Of a DNA stretch of 64,000 bases, positions 33,903 through 42,621 are shown piece after piece. Origin of the DNA: Streptomyces endocoffeicus. GTDB lineage: Bacteria > Actinomycetota > Actinomycetes > Streptomycetales > Streptomycetaceae. The notes under the pieces are model-generated. The model made no database searches. It was not told the origin of the DNA and worked only from the letters and a program-made list of their open reading frames with translations. The stretch spans positions 248,001 through 312,000 of the forward strand of contig NZ_JAERRG010000006.1 in NCBI RefSeq assembly GCF_016741935.1, given 5' to 3'. The translations under genes were made by a program, and so were the position numbers. Each line of letters opens with the position of its first letter. Within the stretch, counting starts at the first letter, position 1.

Positions 33903-34770
33903 GACCATCTCCGCCACGGCCACCCCCGCCGTCGGCAAGACACCCCGTACCGAGCGCTCCAAGGCCCGGGCGCGCGCCGCGCGCAACCGCGCCATCCTCG
34001 TGCAGAGCACCCGGGCCCTGGTGCTCCTCGGCGTCATCGGGCTGTGGGAATGGCTGGCCCGCGCCTCCGTCATCGACCCCTTCAACTTCTCGATGCCCTC
34101 GAAGATCTGGGAGCAGCTCAAGCAGTGGGCGCTGCACGGCACCGCGCAGGGCTCGCTGTGGGAGCAGATCTGGTACACGCTCTACGAGGCGCTCCTGGGC
34201 TGGGGCATCGGGGTCGTGGCCGGTGTGGTCCTGGGGATCGCGTTCGGCCGGATCGCCTTCCTCGCCGATGTGCTAGGCCCCTACATCAAGGTGCTCAACG
34301 CGCTGCCGCGGATCGTGCTCGCGCCCATCTTCCTCATCTGGTTCGGCCTCGGCCCGGCCTCGAAGGTGGCCTCGGCCGTCGTCCTGGTCTTCTTCCCCGT
34401 CTTCTTCAACGCCTTCCAGGGCGCCCGGGAGGTCGACCGCAATCTGGTGGCCAACTCCCGGATCCTCGGTGCGAGCAACCGCCAGGTCACCCTCCAGGTG
34501 GTGATTCCCTCCGCCACCTCATGGATCTTCACCAGCCTCCATGTCAGCTTCGGCTTCGCCCTCATCGGCGCCATCGTCGGCGAGTACATCGGCGCCACCA
34601 AGGGGCTCGGCCTGCTGGTGTCCTCCTCGCAGGGCACCTTCAACGCCGCCGGTGTGTACGCCGCCATGGTGATCCTCGCCGTGGTGGCCCTGCTCGCCGA
34701 GGGGCTGCTGACCTTCCTGGAGAAGCGGCTCTTCCGCTGGAAGCCCGCCCAGCCCGGCGAGGACCGCTGA
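33895..34770 (+). CDS. NitT/TauT-family ABC transporter permease (SsuC/TauC type)
   Basis: This 291-residue permease has about six membrane segments after a basic N-terminus (TERSKARARAARNR). The EAA-type loop, which contacts the ATPase, appears as REVDRNLVANSRILGASNRQVTLQVVIPSATSW, and GEYIGATKGLGLLVSSSQGTFNAAGVYAA is the usual family block. ATG 33895 overlaps the ATPase stop by 8 nt and follows GAGAGGGG. Confidence 0.92.
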   Translation: MPETISATATPAVGKTPRTERSKARARAARNRAILVQSTRALVLLGVIGLWEWLARASVIDPFNFSMPSKIWEQLKQWALHGTAQGSLWEQIWYTLYEALLGWGIGVVAGVVLGIAFGRIAFLADVLGPYIKVLNALPRIVLAPIFLIWFGLGPASKVASAVVLVFFPVFFNAFQGAREVDRNLVANSRILGASNRQVTLQVVIPSATSWIFTSLHVSFGFALIGAIVGEYIGATKGLGLLVSSSQGTFNAAGVYAAMVILAVVALLAEGLLTFLEKRLFRWKPAQPGEDR

Positions 34771-34787
34771 GCCCGCCTCCTGCTTCC

Positions 34788-34851
34788 CGGCTCCGGCTGA
34801 GCCCCCTTCTCGGCTCCGGCTGAGCCCCCTCCCCGGGTCTCGCTGAGCCCC
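34788..34851. repeat. 20-bp tandem repeat between permease and binding protein genes
   Basis: CGGCTCCGGCTGAGCCCCCT occurs exactly at 34788-34807 and 34811-34830, with a degraded third copy at about 34834-34851. Each unit contains a small GGCT/AGCC inverted repeat, so the RNA could form short hairpins inside the operon. Confidence 0.8.
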
Positions 34852-34896
34852 ACCCTCCTTCTCCCCGCTCACCACCGCTCACAAGGACGTGACCTC

Positions 34897-35928
34897 ATGC
34901 GCAGCAGTGCCAAGTTCTCCGCGGCCGCCGTCGCCGCGGCGCTCGCTCTGACCACCCTCACCGCCTGCGGCGGCGACTCCAGCGCCTCCGGCGGCGAGGG
35001 TGGCAAGGTCAAGATCATGGTGGGTGGCCTGGACAAGGTCATCTACATGCCCGCGATGCTCACCCAGCGGCTCGGCTACTTCAAGGCGGAGGGCCTCAAG
35101 GTCCAGCTGCTCACCGAGCCCGCCGGGGTCCAGGCCACCACCTCGCTGGTCGCGGGCGATGTCCAGGGCGTCGTCGGCTTCTACGACCACACCCTCGATC
35201 TGCAGGTCAAGGGCAAGCAGGTGGAGTCCGTAGTCCAGCTCGCCCAGGCCCCCGGCGAGGTCGAGGTGGTCTCCAACAAGGCGGCGGGCGAGCTGAAGTC
35301 GCCCAAGGACTTCAAGGGCAAGAAGCTCGGTGTCACCGGTCTGGGCTCCTCCACGGACTTCCTGACCAAGTACCTCGCGGTCGACAGCGGCGTGCAGACC
35401 AGCGAGTTCACCCCGGTGGCGGTCGGCGCGGGCCAGACCTTCATCTCGGCCCTCAAGCAGGGCTCCATCCAGGGCGGGATGACCACCGATCCGACGGTCG
35501 CCCAGATCGTGGAGCAGAAGATCGGCAAGGTCCTGATCGACATGCGCACACCCGAGGGTTCCAAGCAGGCCCTCGGCGGTCTGTACCCCTCCTCCTCGCT
35601 CTACATGAACACCGACTGGGTGAACGGCCACAAGGACACGGTGCAGAAGCTGGCCAACGCCTTCGTGAAGACCCTCAAGTGGATGTCCACCCACTCGGCC
35701 GAGGACATCGCCGCCAAGATGCCGAGCGACTACGCGCAGGGCGGTGCCAAGCTCTACGCGGAGGCCATCAAGAGCACCCTGCCGATGTTCACCAAGGACG
35801 GGGTGATGCCGGCGGACGGCCCGGCGACCGTCGAGCGCGTCCTCAAGGCGTTCAACCCCAATCTGAAGAACGCCACGGTGGATCTGAAGAAGACCTACAC
35901 CACCGAGTTCGTCAAGAAGGCGGGCTAG
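34897..35928 (+). CDS. NitT/TauT-family ABC transporter substrate-binding lipoprotein
   Basis: This 343-residue protein has a signal with lipobox (AALALTTLTACGG) and the SsuA/THI5-like fold (YMPAMLTQRLGYFKAEGLKVQLLTEPAG, DVQGVVGFYDHTLDLQVKGKQV, LKSPKDFKGKKLGVTGLGSSTDFLTKYLA). It delivers a small anionic or aromatic ligand to the permease; the ligand is not deducible. It follows the permease after a 126-bp repeat-bearing gap and an AAGGA site. Confidence 0.9.
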   Translation: MRSSAKFSAAAVAAALALTTLTACGGDSSASGGEGGKVKIMVGGLDKVIYMPAMLTQRLGYFKAEGLKVQLLTEPAGVQATTSLVAGDVQGVVGFYDHTLDLQVKGKQVESVVQLAQAPGEVEVVSNKAAGELKSPKDFKGKKLGVTGLGSSTDFLTKYLAVDSGVQTSEFTPVAVGAGQTFISALKQGSIQGGMTTDPTVAQIVEQKIGKVLIDMRTPEGSKQALGGLYPSSSLYMNTDWVNGHKDTVQKLANAFVKTLKWMSTHSAEDIAAKMPSDYAQGGAKLYAEAIKSTLPMFTKDGVMPADGPATVERVLKAFNPNLKNATVDLKKTYTTEFVKKAG

Positions 35929-36245
35929 TTCGGAGGGGGTCCGACGGGTCTTGACGCCTGCGGCGGGCTGTTCCCCTCCCCGCCCCTTCCCACAACTGGG
36001 GCTCCGCCCCAGACCCCGGGCCGGGGTGCGAAGCCCCTGCCACGCGGCGGCCCACGCGGCGGGCCATGCGGCTCCGCCGCGTGGCCCGCCGGACAGCCGA
36101 TGGGTCCCGGGGCCGGTTGCGCGGATTGACAGTCCCGTGCCCGTGGCGGACGGGTGTTTTCTCCCTGGTTCACGAAGACGTGCCGGGTGGCCGGACGGAA
36201 GGCTGTGCGGCGTCACTCCGCATCCCTTCCGAGGAGGAACACCGC
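35929..36245. other. Intergenic region after the ABC operon
   Basis: These 317 bp hold the strong hairpin at 36057-36091 and GC-rich low-complexity sequence. The last 60 bp before 36246 include GAGGAG, which serves the next start. I see no additional gene. Confidence 0.4.
36057..36091 (+). terminator. Terminator hairpin after the NitT/TauT operon
   Basis: A 15-bp stem (36057-36071 with 36077-36091, one G-T pair) surrounds a CTCCG loop, about 130 nt after the binding protein stop. Confidence 0.75.
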
Positions 36246-36812
36246 ATGACCCGACACGGAAGCAGACGCGTCATCGCGCTGCTGGCCTGTACCGCGGCCC
36301 TCACCGGTGCCGCCCTCAGCACCGGTGGGGCCGCTCAGGCGGCGGCCCCGGCGAAGGCGCCGACGGCGACCACCTGCACCGACCCCAAGACCGGCCTCCC
36401 GCTCACCGCCACGATCGAGGGGGACAAGAACGCCAATGCCATCTGGGGCACCCCGGGCAGCGTCGTCAACGCCTTCTCGGGGGACGACTGGGTCTTCTCC
36501 GACCTGATCAGCACCTCCGCCGTGGTCTGCCTCGGTGACGGCTCGGACAACTTCAACCCCAGCGACCCGACCAATGTGTCGGTGGGGACGTACTTCGGTG
36601 TGAGCGGCCAGAACGGCAACGACAACATCACGGGCGGCACCGGCAACGACTACCTCTTCGGCGACAGCCCCGACAACGCCTCCCACTCCGGCAACGACAC
36701 CCCCTCGGGGGCTAAGTCCAGGGTGCGGCGTCTGAGAGCCTGTGTCATATCCCCGGCCGGGCGTGCGACGCCTGGCACGCTCCCCCAGCTACCGCTGGGA
36801 GGTGCCCCCTGA
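36246..36812 (+). pseudogene. Truncated secreted protein with RTX-like calcium-binding motif
   Basis: The N-terminus is a clear signal peptide (MTRHGSRRVIALLACTAALTGAALSTGGAAQAAA) after GAGGAG. The mature part ends in an RTX-like nonapeptide pattern (GNDNITGGTGNDYLFGD). Family members normally continue with more GGxGxD repeats. Here the frame leaves recognisable sequence near GNDTPSGAK and then reads through the MITE at 36736, giving an alien tail (LRACVISPAG...) to a stop at 36812. The 3' part has been lost, so the product is probably not functional as a calcium-binding repeat protein. Confidence 0.7.
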
Positions 36813-36851
36813 CGCCGCACGCTGATCCGACCGGGGATATGACACAGGCTC
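36736..36851. mobile_element. 116-bp MITE-like element with perfect 21-bp terminal inverted repeats
   Basis: The left end (36736-36756, starting GAGCCTGTGTCATATCCCC) is the exact reverse complement of the right end (36831-36851, starting CCGGGGATATGACACAGG). The element is flanked on both sides by TGA (36733-36735 and 36852-36854), a 3-bp target duplication of the TNA type known for IS5-family elements of the IS1031 group. The interior has a smaller hairpin (CCCAGC...GCTGGG) and no coding capacity, so it would need a transposase in trans. It sits exactly between two truncated genes. Confidence 0.8.
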
Positions 36852-37005
36852 TGAGCCAGACCGCGTAGTCCAGCGCCTCGGCGTGTCGCCGGCCGTCGTG
36901 CTCCACGAACCGGTACTCGGGGATCTCCTGTCCGTAGACCTCCACTTCGTGACGCGCGTCGTCCAGGGTGCGCCGGGCCAGCTCGGCGAAGAGATGACTG
37001 CCCAT
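36852..37005 (-). pseudogene. N-terminal fragment of a gene cut by the MITE (PucR-like regulator?)
   Basis: ATG 37005 follows GGAGG at 8 nt and begins MGSHLFAELARRTLDDARHE, continuing with EIPEYRFVEHDGRRHAEALDYAVW, after which the frame enters the MITE (LRACVISPVG) and stops near 36745. About 50 native residues remain. The helical start with IPEYR resembles the N-terminus of PucR/CdaR-type regulators, but this is a weak resemblance. No matching C-terminal part exists beyond the element, so sequence was deleted on that side. Confidence 0.6.
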
Positions 37006-37185
37006 CGGGCGGTGCCTCCGTCAGTCGTTCGGGAACTCCCGCGGGACCGCACGGGGACAACTCGCTCGCGGGGGGCGATGCTCCACGCGGCGTTCCCGAG
37101 GTCGGATGGGTCGAGGCCGAGCATGCCACCAGTCGCGGTCGGCCGGTCGGCCGGTCGGCACGGGCGGCATCGCGTGCGCGGATTC

Positions 37186-38295
37186 TCACCTCGCGGCCGT
37201 CCGGGCGACCACGTCGGTCAGCCGGACGGCGGCGTCGTCGGCGAACAGCCGGCGGCCCGCCGCGATACGGCGCTCCCGCCACGCGGAGGGCTCGGTGAGC
37301 GCATCGAGCAGCCGCAGCAGCTCCCACGAGTCCCGTGCGTGGTCCGAGAGGCCCAGCGCGGCCATCCGGCGGACGCCCTCGCGGCCATGGCCCGGGATGG
37401 GGCGGTAGCCGATCACGGGTACCCCGGTGGCCAGCGCCTCCAGCGCGGTCTGACCGGCCGCGTTGTCCACCACGGCCCGTACGGCGGCGAGCAGACCCGG
37501 CATATCCGGCTCCCAGCCGAGGGCCGCCACCTCCGGGCGGCGCGACAGCTCGGCGCGCAGCCGTTCGTCCCGGCCGCACGGCACCACCGGCAGATACCCC
37601 GCCCCGGACATCAGCCGCGCGGTGTCCGCCACGCGGGTGCCCGCGCCCCACGCCCCCACGGACAGCAGCACCGGCGGCCTCCCGGGCGCGAGCGCGCCCA
37701 AGCGCCGCCGCCACCCCGCCGCCCCCCGCGCCGGTCCGAAGAAGCGCGCCGCCACCACCGGTCCGGTGGCCACCGACGGGCGGCCCAGCGCCCGGCGCAC
37801 CGTGTCCGCGGCGTCCGCGGTGACACACAGATGCAGATCGTTGCCCGGGTGCAGCCACTGGCGGTGCACCGCGAAATCGGTCACCACCACCGCGCTGGGC
37901 ACCCCCAGGGCCCCGCGCGCCCGCAGCCTGCCGGTCAGCTGCGCGGCCAGATGGAACACCGGGACGACGACATCCGGCCGTTCCCGCTCCACCAGGGCCA
38001 GCAGCCGGTCCTCGGCGAGCGCCGCCAGCGGGGCGCTGCCCGGCCGGGGGCCCTTGCCGGGGCGGAAGAACGCCCGGTAGATGCCCTCGTACACCACCGG
38101 GGCGCGGCGGATGGCCGTCCGGTAGAACGAACGCAGCCCCGCCCCGATCCGGTGCGGCAACAGCTCCAGCACATCCACCCGGCCGGCCCCCTGACCCCGG
38201 TCCTCCAGTCTGCGGACCAGCTCAGCGGCGACCGCGTCATGTCCGGCTCCCATCCCGGCGCTGACAACGAGAAAGCGTGCCGACAGGGGGTGCAT
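37186..38295 (-). CDS. MGDG synthase-like glycosyltransferase (GT28 type)
   Basis: This 369-residue protein begins FLVVSAGMGAGHDAVAAELVRRLEDRG, the N-terminal signature of monogalactosyldiacylglycerol synthase-like and processive diacylglycerol glycosyltransferases. The C-terminal half has the nucleotide-sugar pattern PVLLSVGAWGAGTRVADTARL and VVDNAAGQTALEALATGVPVIGYRPIPGHGREG. It probably adds a sugar to a lipid acceptor at the inner face of the membrane. ATG 38295 follows GGAGG at 5 nt; the in-frame ATG at 38337 has no such site. It diverges from the SDR / EamA-like / deacetylase operon 150 bp away. Confidence 0.85.
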   Translation of the reverse strand: MHPLSARFLVVSAGMGAGHDAVAAELVRRLEDRGQGAGRVDVLELLPHRIGAGLRSFYRTAIRRAPVVYEGIYRAFFRPGKGPRPGSAPLAALAEDRLLALVERERPDVVVPVFHLAAQLTGRLRARGALGVPSAVVVTDFAVHRQWLHPGNDLHLCVTADAADTVRRALGRPSVATGPVVAARFFGPARGAAGWRRRLGALAPGRPPVLLSVGAWGAGTRVADTARLMSGAGYLPVVPCGRDERLRAELSRRPEVAALGWEPDMPGLLAAVRAVVDNAAGQTALEALATGVPVIGYRPIPGHGREGVRRMAALGLSDHARDSWELLRLLDALTEPSAWRERRIAAGRRLFADDAAVRLTDVVARTAAR

Positions 38296-38445
38296 GACCA
38301 CCTCCGATGGTGCGAGGCGCGGCTCCTCATGGCTCACTGGAGGTATCCGCTCCGCATGCCGTCAAACCGCGCGCTCGACGGCCGGTGACCCAGGACCAGG
38401 TGACCCAGGACCAGCGGCCGGTCGGCGGCGAGACAGGGAGATGCC

Positions 38446-39264
38446 ATGATCCGCCCCCTCCCGGACACACCCCTGGATCGCGGCCAGGTGCGGGACACCG
38501 GGCATCCGGCAGCCACCGGGACGAGGGTCGCGCTGGTGACCGGCGCCTCCTCGGGCATCGGGGCCGCCATCGCCGACCGGATCGCGGCCGAGGGCGGATG
38601 GCGGCTGCTGGTCAGCGGCCGCCACCGGGAACGGCTCGACCGCGTGGCCGCCAGGACATCGGCCCTCGCCCTCCCCGTCGACCTGGCCGCGCCGGAGGGT
38701 CCGGAGGCGCTCTTCAGGGACGCCCTCCACGCCGCCGGACGGGTGGATCTGCTGGTCGCGGGGGCGGGCGTGGGCTGGGCGGGCCCCTTCGCCACCATGC
38801 CCCCCGCCGCCATCGACCAGCTGGTCCGCGTGGATCTGCTCGCCGCGATGCGCCTGGTCCGCATGGTCGTCCCCCGGATGGAGGCCGAGCGGCGCGGACA
38901 CATCGTGCTGATCGGTTCGGTGGCCGGGACCGTCGGGGTGCGTGGCGAGGCGGTGTACTCCGCGGCCAAGGCGGCGCTCGGCGTCTTCGCCGACGCCCTG
39001 CGCCACGAGCTGGGCCGGGCCGGGGTGCGCGTCACCCATGTGGTCCCCGGCGTGGTGGACACCCCGTTCTTCGCCCGGCGCGGCGCCCCGTACACCCGGC
39101 GGCTGCCCCGCCCGCTGCCGCCCGAGCGGATCGCCGACGCGGTCTGGGACGCGGTCGAGCGCGGGCGGGACGAGGTGTACGTACCGGCCTGGATGCGGCT
39201 GCCCGCGGTGGTCCGGGCCCTGGCTCCCCGGCTGTACCACCGCTTGGCCACACGCTTCGGGTGA
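38446..39264 (+). CDS. Short-chain dehydrogenase/reductase
   Basis: This 272-residue SDR has the cofactor motif VTGASSGIGAAIADRIA, an Asp-containing VDLAAP turn, LVAGAGVGWAGPF and catalytic Ser-Tyr-Lys as IGSVAG and YSAAK. The Arg after the first strand (SGRHRER) suggests NADPH preference. The C-terminal PERIADAVWDAVERGRDEVYVPAWMRLPAVVRALAPRLYHRLA is the extension seen in membrane-associated lipid-metabolism SDRs. CAGGGAG precedes ATG 38446. It is followed after 6 nt by the EamA-like gene. Confidence 0.9.
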   Translation: MIRPLPDTPLDRGQVRDTGHPAATGTRVALVTGASSGIGAAIADRIAAEGGWRLLVSGRHRERLDRVAARTSALALPVDLAAPEGPEALFRDALHAAGRVDLLVAGAGVGWAGPFATMPPAAIDQLVRVDLLAAMRLVRMVVPRMEAERRGHIVLIGSVAGTVGVRGEAVYSAAKAALGVFADALRHELGRAGVRVTHVVPGVVDTPFFARRGAPYTRRLPRPLPPERIADAVWDAVERGRDEVYVPAWMRLPAVVRALAPRLYHRLATRFG

Positions 39265-39270
39265 CCCCCG

Positions 39271-40278
39271 GTGAGCGTCCTGACCGTCGTACTGGCCCTG
39301 CTGTCCGCCCTGGGCAACGGCGCGGCCTCGGTACTGCAGCGGCGGGCCGCGATGGACCAGGTCCGGGAGGAGCGGGGCGACGGCGGGCCGATGCGGAACC
39401 TGCTGCGGCTGGCGCGGCTGCTGCGCCGCCCGTTCTGGCTGGCCGGTCTCGCGGCGATGGTGGTGTCGGCGGTGGCGCAGGTGGGCGCGCTGGCGGTCGG
39501 GCGGCTCTCCGTGGTCCAGCCGCTGCTGGTCAGCGAGCTGCTGTTCACCCTGGTGGTCGGCAGTCTGGTGTTCCGCCACCGCCCGGACGGCCGGACCTGG
39601 CTGTCGTTCGTGATGCTCGCCGCCGGGCTCGCGCTCTTCCTGGTGGCGGCCGACCCCTCCAGCGGTTCGCCCACGGCGCGCAACGGCCGCTGGATGCCCG
39701 TGGGCGTGGTGGTGGCCATCGTCGTGGGCGCCCTGATCGCGGTGGCCCGGGTGCTGCGCGGGGCCGCGCGCGCCGTCACCCTGGGCAGCGCCACCGCCGC
39801 CTGCTTCGCCTGCACGGCGGCGCTGATCAAGGAGCTGACCGGCCGGTTCCCCGGTGGGGTGGTGGAGGTGTTCACCGACTGGCCGCTGTACGCGGTGTGC
39901 GCCGTGGGACTGCTGAGCTTCCTGTTGCTGCAGAGCACCCTGGGCGCGGGCACCCTGGCCGCCTCGCAGCCCGCGCTCACCCTCGGCGACGCCCTGGTCA
40001 GCATCGCGCTGGGCTGGATGCTGTTCGGCGAGCGCATCGCGCTGGGGCCGCGGATCGTGCCCGAAGTGGCCGGGATCCTGCTGATGGCGACCGGCATCGT
40101 GGGGCTGACCCGCTCGCCCGCCATGTGCGGCGGCTGGGACCGGGCCGTCCTCGAACCGCCGCGGAACGCCGGGACACCGCTCCCCGGCGGGCGGAGCGGC
40201 CCTGGCGGGCGGAGCGGCCCTGGCGGACGGAGCGGCCCCGGCGGGCGGAGCGGCCCCGGCGGCGAGGGGACACCATGA
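39271..40278 (+). CDS. EamA/DMT-like multi-pass membrane protein
   Basis: This 335-residue protein has nine or ten hydrophobic segments in an internal-duplication layout (ALLSALGNGAASVLQRRAA, LSVVQPLLVSELLFTLVVGSLVFRHRP, TLAASQPALTLGDALVSIALGWMLFGERI), as in the drug/metabolite or lipid carrier superfamily. It could flip or export a small molecule or glycolipid. The last 40 residues are a (GPGGRS)n repeat encoded by an 18-bp tandem repeat. GTG 39271 is 6 nt after the SDR stop, and its own stop overlaps the deacetylase start. Confidence 0.82.
   Translation: MSVLTVVLALLSALGNGAASVLQRRAAMDQVREERGDGGPMRNLLRLARLLRRPFWLAGLAAMVVSAVAQVGALAVGRLSVVQPLLVSELLFTLVVGSLVFRHRPDGRTWLSFVMLAAGLALFLVAADPSSGSPTARNGRWMPVGVVVAIVVGALIAVARVLRGAARAVTLGSATAACFACTAALIKELTGRFPGGVVEVFTDWPLYAVCAVGLLSFLLLQSTLGAGTLAASQPALTLGDALVSIALGWMLFGERIALGPRIVPEVAGILLMATGIVGLTRSPAMCGGWDRAVLEPPRNAGTPLPGGRSGPGGRSGPGGRSGPGGRSGPGGEGTP
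40186..40257 (+). repeat. 18-bp in-frame tandem repeat, four copies
   Basis: GGCGGGCGGAGCGGCCCT is repeated four times (40186, 40204, 40222, 40240) with single-base changes. It encodes the GGRSGP tail of the EamA-like protein, and its copy number could vary without breaking the frame. Confidence 0.9.
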
Positions 40279-41006
40279 GCGTGCGCCACCGCTCCGGTGT
40301 CCTGGTGCGCAACGCCGCGCTGCTCGCGGCGGCCGCGCACCTCGCCCCCGCCGGCACCTGGCTGCCCGGGCCCCGGAGCGTCCTGTTCCCGGCCCTGGCG
40401 GGCCGCGGGCGGCCCGGCCATGTGGCCCTCACCTTCGACGACGGACCCGATCCACGCACCACCCTGCGCTTCCTCCAGGTGCTCGACGAGCTGGGTGTCC
40501 GCGCCACCTTCTTCGTCCTGGGGGACGGCGTGATGCGTTTCCCGCACACCACGCTGGAGATCGTCCGCCGAGGCCATGAGGTCGCCGTCCACGGCTGGAC
40601 CCACAGCCGCCCCTGGCTGCCCACGGTGTCCCGGGACGCCCACGAGGTGGCCCGGGCCGCCCGCGCGATCCGGCTGGCCACCGGCGCGGTGCCGCGGTGG
40701 TACCGGCCGCCGTACGGCATTCTCACCGGTGGCCGCTGGCTGGCGGCGGCCCGGTCCGGACTCACCCCCGTCCTCTGGTCGGCCTGGGGGCGCGACTGGA
40801 CCGAGCACGCCACCCCGGGGTCGGTGGCCGCCGCCGTACGGCGCGATCTGCGCGACGGGGCCACCGTTCTGCTGCACGACACCGACCGCGCCGCGGCCAC
40901 GGGCTGCTGGCGCGCCACGCTGGCCGCGCTGCCCGTGGTGGTGGCGGAGTGCCGGGCCGGAGGGCTGGAGGTGGGGCCGCTGGCCGAGCACGGGATACGC
41001 CGGTGA
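40275..41006 (+). CDS. Polysaccharide deacetylase (NodB/CE4 family)
   Basis: This 243-residue protein has the NodB domain: VALTFDDGPDPRTT (metal and catalytic Asp), GHEVAVHGWTHSRPWL (His-x-x-x-His type metal site), WYRPPYGILT and ATVLLHDTD. It would remove N-acetyl groups from a cell-wall or glycolipid sugar, as in chitooligosaccharide or peptidoglycan deacetylases. A single hydrophobic N-terminal stretch (VRNAALLAAAAHLAPAG) may be a signal or anchor. It overlaps the EamA-like gene by 4 nt. Confidence 0.9.
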   Translation: MSVRHRSGVLVRNAALLAAAAHLAPAGTWLPGPRSVLFPALAGRGRPGHVALTFDDGPDPRTTLRFLQVLDELGVRATFFVLGDGVMRFPHTTLEIVRRGHEVAVHGWTHSRPWLPTVSRDAHEVARAARAIRLATGAVPRWYRPPYGILTGGRWLAAARSGLTPVLWSAWGRDWTEHATPGSVAAAVRRDLRDGATVLLHDTDRAAATGCWRATLAALPVVVAECRAGGLEVGPLAEHGIRR

Positions 41007-41013
41007 ACTGAGC

Positions 41014-42486
41014 TCAGCCGTCGCGCAGGCGGGCCATCTTCCGGGGGTCCACGATCCGGTCGAAGTCCTCGGCGCCGATGTGGCCGCTGGCGATGGCCGC
41101 CTCGCGCAGGGTCGTTCCCTCGGCGGCGGCCTTACGGGCGATCTCGGCGGCCTTGTCGTGGCCGATCCGCGGGGACAGCGCGGTGACCAGCATCAGTGAA
41201 CGGGCCAGATACTCGTCGATCCGCTCGCGGTTCAGCTCGATGCCCTCGACGCAGTACGCGCGCAGCTTCTCGCAGGCGTCGGCGAGGATGCGGGCGGAGT
41301 GCAGGAAGTCGCTGATGACCAGGGGCCGGGCCGCGTTGAGCTGGAAGTTCCCCCGGGTGCCCGCGTGTGCCACGGCGGCGTCGTCGGAGAGCACCTGGGT
41401 GCACACCATCATCATGGCCTCGCACTGCGTCGGGTTGACCTTGCCGGGCATGCTGGAGCTGCCGGGCTCGTTCGCGGGCAGCGTCAGCTCCCCGATCCCG
41501 CCGTGCGGGCCGGAGGCGAGCCAGCGGATATCGTCGGCGATCTTCATCAGGGGGACGGCGAGGCCCCGGAGCCCGGCGGAGGCGGCCACCATGGCGTCCA
41601 CACCGCTCTGCGCCGCGAAGGAGTTGGACGCCACCTTGAACGGATGGCCGGTGGCCACGGCGATCTCCCGCGCCACCGCCGGTCCGAAGCCCTCGGGGGC
41701 GCCCAGACCGGTGCCGACCGCCGTGCCGCCGATGGCGAGCTGGTACAGATCCGGCAGGGTGGCCCGCAGCCGCTCCAGCGCGTCGGAGAGCTGGGCGGCG
41801 TAGCCGGACCACTCCTGCCCCACGGAGAGGGGGACCGCGTCCCGCAGATGGGTGCGGCCGGTCTTGACGATGTCGTACCAGCTCCGAGACTTGGCGGCGA
41901 TGGCCTCCTGGAGCAGGCTGACCCGCGGCAGCAGCGGGTCGTGCAGGACGTGCACCGCGGCGATGTGCATGGCCGTGGGGAAGGTGTCGTTGGAGGACTG
42001 GCCCAGATTGACGTGGTCGTTGGGGTGCACCGGCTCCTTGCTGCCCACGACGCCGCCGACCAGCTGGATCGCGCGATTGCTGATGACCTCGTTGACGTTC
42101 ATATTGGTCTGGGTGCCGGAACCGGCCTGCCACACATACAGCGGGAAGTGGTCGTCCAGCGCGCCGGAGACCACCTCGTCGGCCACATGCGCGATCAGAT
42201 CCGCCTGCCACCCGGCCAGCCGCCCCTCCCGGCCGTTGACCAGCGCGGCGGCCTTCTTCACATAGCCGTACGCGTGGTAGACCGCCTTGGGCATACGGTC
42301 GTCACCGATCGCGAAGTGGACCAGGGCCCGCTGGGTCTGGGCGCCCCAGTACCGGTCGGCCGGGACCTCGACGGGCCCCAGCGCGTCCGTCTCCCGCCGG
42401 GTGCCGGTGGCGTCGATGCGGGTGGGCAGGTCCCGCCGCACCCTCGGGGTGCCCTGGGCGCCCGGGCGCCGGTGGGGCGTGTTCAT
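41014..42486 (-). CDS. fumC: Class II fumarate hydratase
   Basis: This 490-residue cytoplasmic enzyme interconverts fumarate and malate. It has the SGTQTNMNVNEVISNRA block, HPNDHVNLGQSSNDTFPTAMH, KTGRTHLRDAVPLSVGQEWSGY and the superfamily signature GSSSMPGKVNPTQCEA with the catalytic Ser. Aspartate ammonia-lyase shares these motifs, but the overall pattern, including the WGAQTQRAL start, suits fumarase. The N-terminal 35 residues are an extra basic extension. It converges with the deacetylase 7 nt away. Confidence 0.85.
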   Translation of the reverse strand: MNTPHRRPGAQGTPRVRRDLPTRIDATGTRRETDALGPVEVPADRYWGAQTQRALVHFAIGDDRMPKAVYHAYGYVKKAAALVNGREGRLAGWQADLIAHVADEVVSGALDDHFPLYVWQAGSGTQTNMNVNEVISNRAIQLVGGVVGSKEPVHPNDHVNLGQSSNDTFPTAMHIAAVHVLHDPLLPRVSLLQEAIAAKSRSWYDIVKTGRTHLRDAVPLSVGQEWSGYAAQLSDALERLRATLPDLYQLAIGGTAVGTGLGAPEGFGPAVAREIAVATGHPFKVASNSFAAQSGVDAMVAASAGLRGLAVPLMKIADDIRWLASGPHGGIGELTLPANEPGSSSMPGKVNPTQCEAMMMVCTQVLSDDAAVAHAGTRGNFQLNAARPLVISDFLHSARILADACEKLRAYCVEGIELNRERIDEYLARSLMLVTALSPRIGHDKAAEIARKAAAEGTTLREAAIASGHIGAEDFDRIVDPRKMARLRDG

Positions 42487-42621
42487 CGCGTGCTCTCCCA
42501 CACGGATGGCAGCCCATCCATACGCACACTCCGCATCACGGCTGTTGCCCTCCCCGCCAGTGTCGCTCCGCACCGCCCCGGCCGCATCCGGCCGGGGTGG
42601 TGCCGCGTTCGGCCGATCCGG

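Noticed and set aside
38334..40991. Minus-strand ORF of 885 codons opposite the SDR/EamA/deacetylase operon
   Set aside because: The plus-strand genes have full motif sets and overlapping starts and stops; the antisense frame has none.
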